Below, piece by piece: positions 40,206-49,685 of a stretch of DNA of 49,685 nucleotides. Made by a program: the position numbers and the translations under genes. The notes under the pieces are model-generated. The model did not search any database. It saw only the letters and a list, made by a program, of their open reading frames with translations, and had not been told where the DNA came from. The DNA is taken from contig NZ_JZEX01000107.1 of the NCBI RefSeq assembly GCF_000969415.1, positions 1 through 49,685 on the forward strand, in the 5' to 3' direction. This stretch comes from Devosia geojensis (GTDB lineage: Bacteria; Pseudomonadota; Alphaproteobacteria; Rhizobiales; Devosiaceae). Position 1 is the stretch's first letter. Each line of letters starts with the position of its first letter.

Positions 40206-41197
40206 CCGCTCTGCTCGGTGATGAAGGCGTCGAAGGCGGCGAAGACCTGGGCGCGGATGGCGTCGTTTTCCATGAAGAGCTCGTGCCGCGCGCCGGCGAT
40301 GACGATGTGGCGGCCGGTACGCATCCGCAGGCCCAGCTGCTCGGTGACCGGGCTCGCAACGACCTTGTCGCTTGCGGCGACCAGCATCAGCACCGGCACG
40401 CGCACGCGCGCGGGAAAAACGTCGCGGGCCGCCTCGGCCATGGCCGAGAACGCCGCCGACGCCCAGCCGAGGGTCGGCGGGCCGATCGCCAGCTCGGGGC
40501 GCGCTGCATAGACGTCGACGGTGCGCATATAGCGCGTGAGGTCCGACGTCAGGGGGTTGCCCTCGAACGCCTCGTGCGTGGGGATGCGGTCGGCGGGGCG
40601 GGAGACCGGCATCTGCGAGAGGCCGAGGAAACAGAGCGTCTTGGTCAGCCACGCCATGCCGGCGAACGGCAGCGGCTGGTTGGGCAGGCCGATCATCGGG
40701 GCCGAGAGGAAGACCCGGTCGAACATCATCCGGTCTTCGATGGCCGAGAAGAGGGAAGCGAGGCCGCCCATGGAATGGCCGACGAGATAGAAGGGCGGCG
40801 GGCACTCGGGCAGCAGAATCTGCCGGTGGAAGCTCTTGAGGTCCAGCCAGTAGTCCGAGAAGCGTTCCACGTGTCCGTGGCGCGGATTGCCGATGAGACG
40901 CTCCGAGCCGCCCTGGCCGCGCCAATCGAAGGTGGCGACGGCGAAGCCGCGGCGGCGGAAGTCCTCGATGGTCTCGAAATACTTCTCGATGAACTCGGTG
41001 CGCCCGTGGACGAGGCAGATGGTGCCGCGGTGGCCTTCGGCCGCGCGCGGCCAGGTGGCGTAGCGCAGCCGTACATTGTCCTCGGTCCGGAAGTACCCCG
41101 CCCGCGCACCCGCCGGCACGGGATTGGACGGCAGGTCGACGAGGACAGCCTCTGTCGGCTGGGCGGCGACGGCTTTGGCGGTGACGGTCATGAACAT
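40202..41197 (-). CDS. pldB: Lysophospholipase-family alpha/beta hydrolase (PldB)
   Basis: A 331-residue serine hydrolase of the PldB/monoacylglycerol lipase family. It has LVHGRTEFIEKYFE, DWRGQGGSERLIGN and the nucleophile elbow VGHSMGGLASL near residue 140. AASDKVVASPVTEQLG carries the Asp and AGARHELFMEND the His. No signal peptide. The start is uncertain among ATG 41197, ATG 41191 and GTG 41206. It probably splits lysophospholipids or monoglycerides in the cytoplasm. Confidence 0.85.
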   Translation of the reverse strand: MFMTVTAKAVAAQPTEAVLVDLPSNPVPAGARAGYFRTEDNVRLRYATWPRAAEGHRGTICLVHGRTEFIEKYFETIEDFRRRGFAVATFDWRGQGGSERLIGNPRHGHVERFSDYWLDLKSFHRQILLPECPPPFYLVGHSMGGLASLFSAIEDRMMFDRVFLSAPMIGLPNQPLPFAGMAWLTKTLCFLGLSQMPVSRPADRIPTHEAFEGNPLTSDLTRYMRTVDVYAARPELAIGPPTLGWASAAFSAMAEAARDVFPARVRVPVLMLVAASDKVVASPVTEQLGLRMRTGRHIVIAGARHELFMENDAIRAQVFAAFDAFITEQSG

Positions 41198-41257
41198 GGC
41201 TCGCACGGAAGGGCCAAGTGATGGCCGGTTTCATGCTGGCGCGCAATGGTCTGGAAG

Positions 41258-41340
41258 CACAAAGGCCAGCACCCGGCGGGGTGCTGGCCCTCGTGACTGG
41301 CGGTTCCGTGCGGGGGGCGGGTGACGGAACCGCGGGGTGC
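41258..41340 (-). ncRNA. Candidate small RNA upstream of pldB
   Basis: On the minus strand a GCGGTTCCG/CGGAACCGC stem (9 pairs, arms 41325-41333 and 41300-41308) has a C-rich loop containing CACCCGCCCCCCGC. It is followed by a terminator-like GGCCAGCACCC/GGGTGCTGGCC hairpin (41264-41289) and TTTGTGCTT. No gene is transcribed into it. The promoter is unknown, and the T-run is weak. Confidence 0.35.
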
Positions 41341-41465
41341 GGGGCTCGGAACTGTTCCTTGCCGACCGCATGCCCCGTTTTAAGCGCGTCAAGCTGAACC
41401 GATGCGGAGCGCGTCGTTCATCTGCGGTTCATCTTCAAGGCAATGCCCCGCCGATTGTGGCGGAC

Positions 41466-41495
41466 CTTGAACAGCCTATTGGCCCACCTACATAA
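41466..41495 (+). promoter_or_regulatory. Sigma-32 promoter of hsp20
   Basis: CTTGAA at 41466-41471, 16 bases, CTACATAA at 41488-41495. It is close to the alphaproteobacterial RpoH consensus (CTTGAA, CYTATYTAA). It leaves a leader of about 105 bases before the hsp20 start. Confidence 0.7.
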
Positions 41496-41580
41496 AGTGC
41501 GTCCGCCGGATGTCCGGGGACCGGACCTTTCGCTTGAGGCTCGCCTTGATGGGAGCCGTTGCGGCAGGGGCCCGAAAACC

Positions 41581-41605
41581 CACGTTGCTCAACATGGAGA
41601 ATGTG
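41581..41605 (+). promoter_or_regulatory. ROSE-like RNA thermometer
   Basis: The hairpin pairs CACGTT with AATGTG, leaves one bulged G at 41587, then pairs CTC with GAG (41597-41599) and closes with a 6-base loop. It hides the GGAG ribosome site of hsp20 and leaves the ATG at 41608 just outside. The UUGCU stretch facing a purine-rich ribosome site with a bulged G is the signature of ROSE elements, which open when warmed. Confidence 0.6.
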
Positions 41606-41607
41606 AC

Positions 41608-42063
41608 ATGCAGACCTTCGATTTTTCCCCCTTCTACCGGTCGACCGTCGGCTTTGACCGGCTGTTCTCGCGGCTCGACAATCTCGTCGGCCAGGAAGCC
41701 AAGACCTACCCGCCCTACAACATCGAGCGCACGGGCGAAGACGCCTACCGCATCTCGATCGCCGTAGCCGGGTTCTCGAACGGCGACATCGCCATCGACG
41801 GCAAGGAGAATGGCCTCCTCGTCAAGGGCGCCAAGCCCGCCGAGACCGCCGAGTCTCCCCGTGAATTCCTCCATCGCGGTATTGCCGAGCGCGCCTTCGA
41901 GCTGCGCTTCCAGCTTGCCGACTATGTCGAGGTGACCGGGGCGGCCCTCGAGAACGGGCTCCTGCACATCGATCTCAAGCGCGAGCTGCCCGAGGGCAAG
42001 AAGCCGCGCCAGATTCCGATCAATGGCGCTGCCAAGTCGATCGAGGACCAGTCGGTCAACTAA
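41608..42063 (+). CDS. Small heat-shock protein (Hsp20)
   Basis: A 151-residue Hsp20 chaperone of the IbpA type. Residues ~35-135 are the alpha-crystallin domain, with NIERTGEDAYRISIAVAGFSNGDIAI, GIAERAFELRFQLADYVEVTGAALENGLLHIDLKRELPE, and the final IPI motif (RQIPING). It forms oligomers that hold unfolding proteins for DnaK/ClpB. A sigma-32 promoter and ROSE-like thermometer lie upstream and a Rho-independent terminator downstream, giving a full single-gene heat-shock unit. The ATG at 41608 is fixed by the family N-terminus. Confidence 0.93.
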   Translation: MQTFDFSPFYRSTVGFDRLFSRLDNLVGQEAKTYPPYNIERTGEDAYRISIAVAGFSNGDIAIDGKENGLLVKGAKPAETAESPREFLHRGIAERAFELRFQLADYVEVTGAALENGLLHIDLKRELPEGKKPRQIPINGAAKSIEDQSVN

Positions 42064-42088
42064 CCGGCGGTTCGCTTGAACCGGAAGG

Positions 42089-42121
42089 GGCGCGGTCCGA
42101 AAGGGCCGCGCCTTTCTTGTT
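42089..42121 (+). terminator. Terminator of hsp20
   Basis: GGCGCGGTCC, GAAA loop, GGGCCGCGCC (one U-G pair), then TTTCTTGTTT. It lies 25 bases after the hsp20 stop. Confidence 0.85.
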
Positions 42122-42169
42122 TGAGGATGTTGGCCGGGGTAGGGCACGAACTTGCCCCCACCACCGGCT

Positions 42170-42300
42170 GTCATCCCGGCGAAAGCCGGGACCCAGTACA
42201 CACTGGTGTCAGGGCTCGTGTGCAGGGGGGTGTTCATCATCCTGACGGCAAGCATCGGCAGCGCCGTTTACTGGGTCCCGGCTTTCGCCGGGATGACAGC
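42170..42300. repeat. REP-like palindromes, inverted pair
   Basis: GTCATCCCGGCGAAAGCCGGGACCCAGT begins at 42170 and the inverted copy ACTGGGTCCCGGCTTTCGCCGGGATGACA ends near 42300. The two ends match those of the 73-214 pair. Confidence 0.75.
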
Positions 42301-42347
42301 CGGTGAGTGGGGCTGACATGGTCCGCGAGCCGCCCGGCAGTTCCTAA

Positions 42348-42373
42348 GGAACCGGCCCACGCTCCAGCGTGTT
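42348..42373 (+). promoter_or_regulatory. EcfG-type general-stress promoter of dps
   Basis: GGAAC at 42348-42352, 17 bases, TGTT at 42370-42373. EcfG (sigma of the alphaproteobacterial general stress response) prefers GGAAC-N17-CGTT. It lies 30 bases before the dps ATG. Confidence 0.5.
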
Positions 42374-42403
42374 GTGCACACGACCGTTGCAGGGAGCGTC
42401 CCC

Positions 42404-42877
42404 ATGAAAACCCCGTCGATCCACCTCGCCTCGAACACCAAGTCCACCGTCATCGAGATCCTCAACAAGCGGCTGGCCGATACCATTGACCTGGCGCTCG
42501 CCACCAAGCAGGCGCACTGGAACCTCAAGGGGCCGCAGTTCATCGCCGTGCACGAGCTGCTCGATACGTTCCGGGCCGGGCTCGACGAGCACGGCGACAT
42601 CATGGCCGAGCGGGTGGCCCAGCTCGACGGCATCGCGCTCGGCACGTCGCAGGCGGTGGCCAAGGCGTCGGGGCTCGAACCCTATCCGACGGACATCCAG
42701 AAAGTGCCCGAGCACCTGGCGGCGCTGGCCGACCGCTATGCGCACCTCGCCAACACGGTGCGCGAGGATATCGACACCACCGACGAGGCGGGCGATGCGG
42801 ACACCGCCGACATCCTCACCGCCTTCTCGCGCGAGCTCGACAAGGACCTGTGGTTCATCAAATCGCATCTCGAATAG
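42404..42877 (+). CDS. dps: Dps ferritin-like protein
   Basis: A 157-residue Dps protein, which forms a 12-subunit shell that oxidises and stores iron with peroxide and protects DNA. The ferroxidase residues are in QAHWNLKGPQFIAVHELLDTF and the following GLDEHGDIMAERV (His, Asp and Glu). AGGGAG lies 10 bases before the ATG. The N-terminus is short and only mildly basic, so DNA binding may be weak. An EcfG-like promoter suggests control by the general stress response. Confidence 0.93.
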   Translation: MKTPSIHLASNTKSTVIEILNKRLADTIDLALATKQAHWNLKGPQFIAVHELLDTFRAGLDEHGDIMAERVAQLDGIALGTSQAVAKASGLEPYPTDIQKVPEHLAALADRYAHLANTVREDIDTTDEAGDADTADILTAFSRELDKDLWFIKSHLE

Positions 42878-43073
42878 GCATTCGCAGGCGAATGTGGCGT
42901 GGAGCGGCGCGAGTCGACGATTTCGCGCCATTTTGGTCGGCCAAAGGGTATGGGCGGCGCGGTCGTTCCTATGATCTCCTATGGATTGTTGGTCTTTTCC
43001 TACTCCTCGTGGCGGAAAAGTGACGGCGACCGCTTGTGCGCAGATTGGAATTGTGCAAATGTGCAGGTGATAG

Positions 43074-43088
43074 GACAACATTGTTGTC
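43074..43088. promoter_or_regulatory. Inverted repeat GACAAC-ATT-GTTGTC before gltB
   Basis: Perfect 6-base arms, 328 bases before the gltB start, with imperfect symmetry outward (GATA/TATC and GCAG/CTGC). The 538-base gap 42878-43415 otherwise shows only an ATTCGC-AG-GCGAAT hairpin after dps. A candidate operator for the regulator of nitrogen assimilation. Confidence 0.4.
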
Positions 43089-43415
43089 GTTTATCTGCCG
43101 CGGCGCCCCGGTCTCCCCGGGTCAGCGCCGCACGCCGTACCGGCTGGTCCCGCTCTTGCATAGCGGAAACGGAACGGCGGGGCTAAGATAGCCCGAACGA
43201 GCGGCCATTTGGATGCAGAGCCGCTCCCCACTGAATGGATGCGTTTGCTCTTTCGAGCCGTACTGTGTACGACCCGGAACGACAGCGCGCCCACGAAAGG
43301 AAAGACTGCTGCATCCGGGCGCCGGCCTGCCGGCAACACAGCCAAGGATGCGAACGAAGACACCAAGCGAGGTGCCCGACAGCCGGGCGCCGGGCACTGC
43401 GAGAGAGGACACGAT

Positions 43416-48161
<4,746 letters not shown>

Positions 48162-48174
48162 GAAAGGAAAGCCA

Positions 48175-49602
<1,428 letters not shown>

Positions 49603-49642
49603 CCGTGGATCAGTGGTTCTCGGAATCGACGGCTCCATCGCC

Positions 49643-49664
49643 TCCCTCCCCTTGAGGGGAGGGA
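49643..49664. repeat. TCCCTCCCC-TTGA-GGGGAGGGA repeat unit
   Basis: The same unit as at 8-30 and 9685-9711, 41 bases after the gltD stop. It may serve as a weak terminator here, although no T-run follows. Confidence 0.6.
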
Positions 49665-49685
49665 ATGAGGGTGTCTCTTATACCC

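Noticed and set aside
43300..43415. Longer gltB start at 43209
   Set aside because: The extra codons are not like any propeptide. The ATG at 43416 has GAGAGG and puts the catalytic Cys at residue 50, the normal position.

Overview
The window looks like chromosomal DNA from a GC-rich alphaproteobacterium of the order Hyphomicrobiales (Rhizobiales). A Devosia-like genus is my guess, not something proven here. The evidence is a CpdR-type cell-cycle response regulator, a CtrA-type box, a sigma-32 promoter of the alphaproteobacterial form with a ROSE-like RNA thermometer before hsp20, an EcfG-like promoter before dps, and the dense intergenic repeats typical of this group. These repeats are CCCGGC...GCCGGG palindromes, CCCCCTCACCC...GGGTGAGGGGG boxes and a RIME-like element. 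I see no phage, insertion sequence, integrase or CRISPR array.

Layout. 0.35-0.93 kb: a DUF1905 protein and a frameshifted acylphosphatase. 0.98-5.15 kb: a sugar-acid catabolic group made of a UxaA/GarD-family dehydratase, an FCD-type GntR regulator, a FucU/RbsD mutarotase and an FAH-family hydrolase. 5.4-12.3 kb: mixed housekeeping genes (LysR, RidA, GNAT, APH-like kinase, two periplasmic proteins, TerC, alpha/beta hydrolase). 12.5-14.8 kb: a divergent SMP-30 lactonase and an L-lactate dehydrogenase. 14.9-16.7 kb: a secreted protein with an ECF sigma and anti-sigma factor. 16.8-19.2 kb: an SRPBCC protein, a PfkB kinase and a ParDE toxin-antitoxin pair. 19.25-22.7 kb: nadB, a degenerate HNH protein, a free-standing FlbD-like DNA-binding domain under a CtrA box, and a ParB/Srx-like hypothetical.

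23.4-36.6 kb is a second catabolic island. It holds a GntR regulator, a lactonase-type amidohydrolase overlapping a uronate-dehydrogenase-like gene, a PdxA2-type dehydrogenase, a Dpp/Opp ABC transporter split over two divergent transcripts, a divergent ADP-ribosylglycohydrolase at the head of the right-hand transcript, and an SsuD-like flavin monooxygenase. 36.65-49.6 kb is core: two tRNA-Val genes, cpdR, an N-formylglutamate amidohydrolase, a HisN-type phosphatase, a DUF1772 protein, a lysophospholipase, hsp20, dps and gltBD.

The best-supported new inference is a dispersed regulon. The perfect palindrome CTAACATGTTAG occurs three times: before gntR at 2.7 kb, before the FAH hydrolase at 4.3 kb, and between the SMP-30 lactonase and lldD at 13.5 kb. 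Oxidative L-fucose breakdown ends in pyruvate plus L-lactate, so one repressor may tie fucose-type sugar breakdown to lactate oxidation. Three orphan terminators with no gene upstream on the same strand (22.9, 38.55 and 41.27 kb) suggest unannotated small RNAs, each with C-rich, anti-Shine-Dalgarno-like segments.
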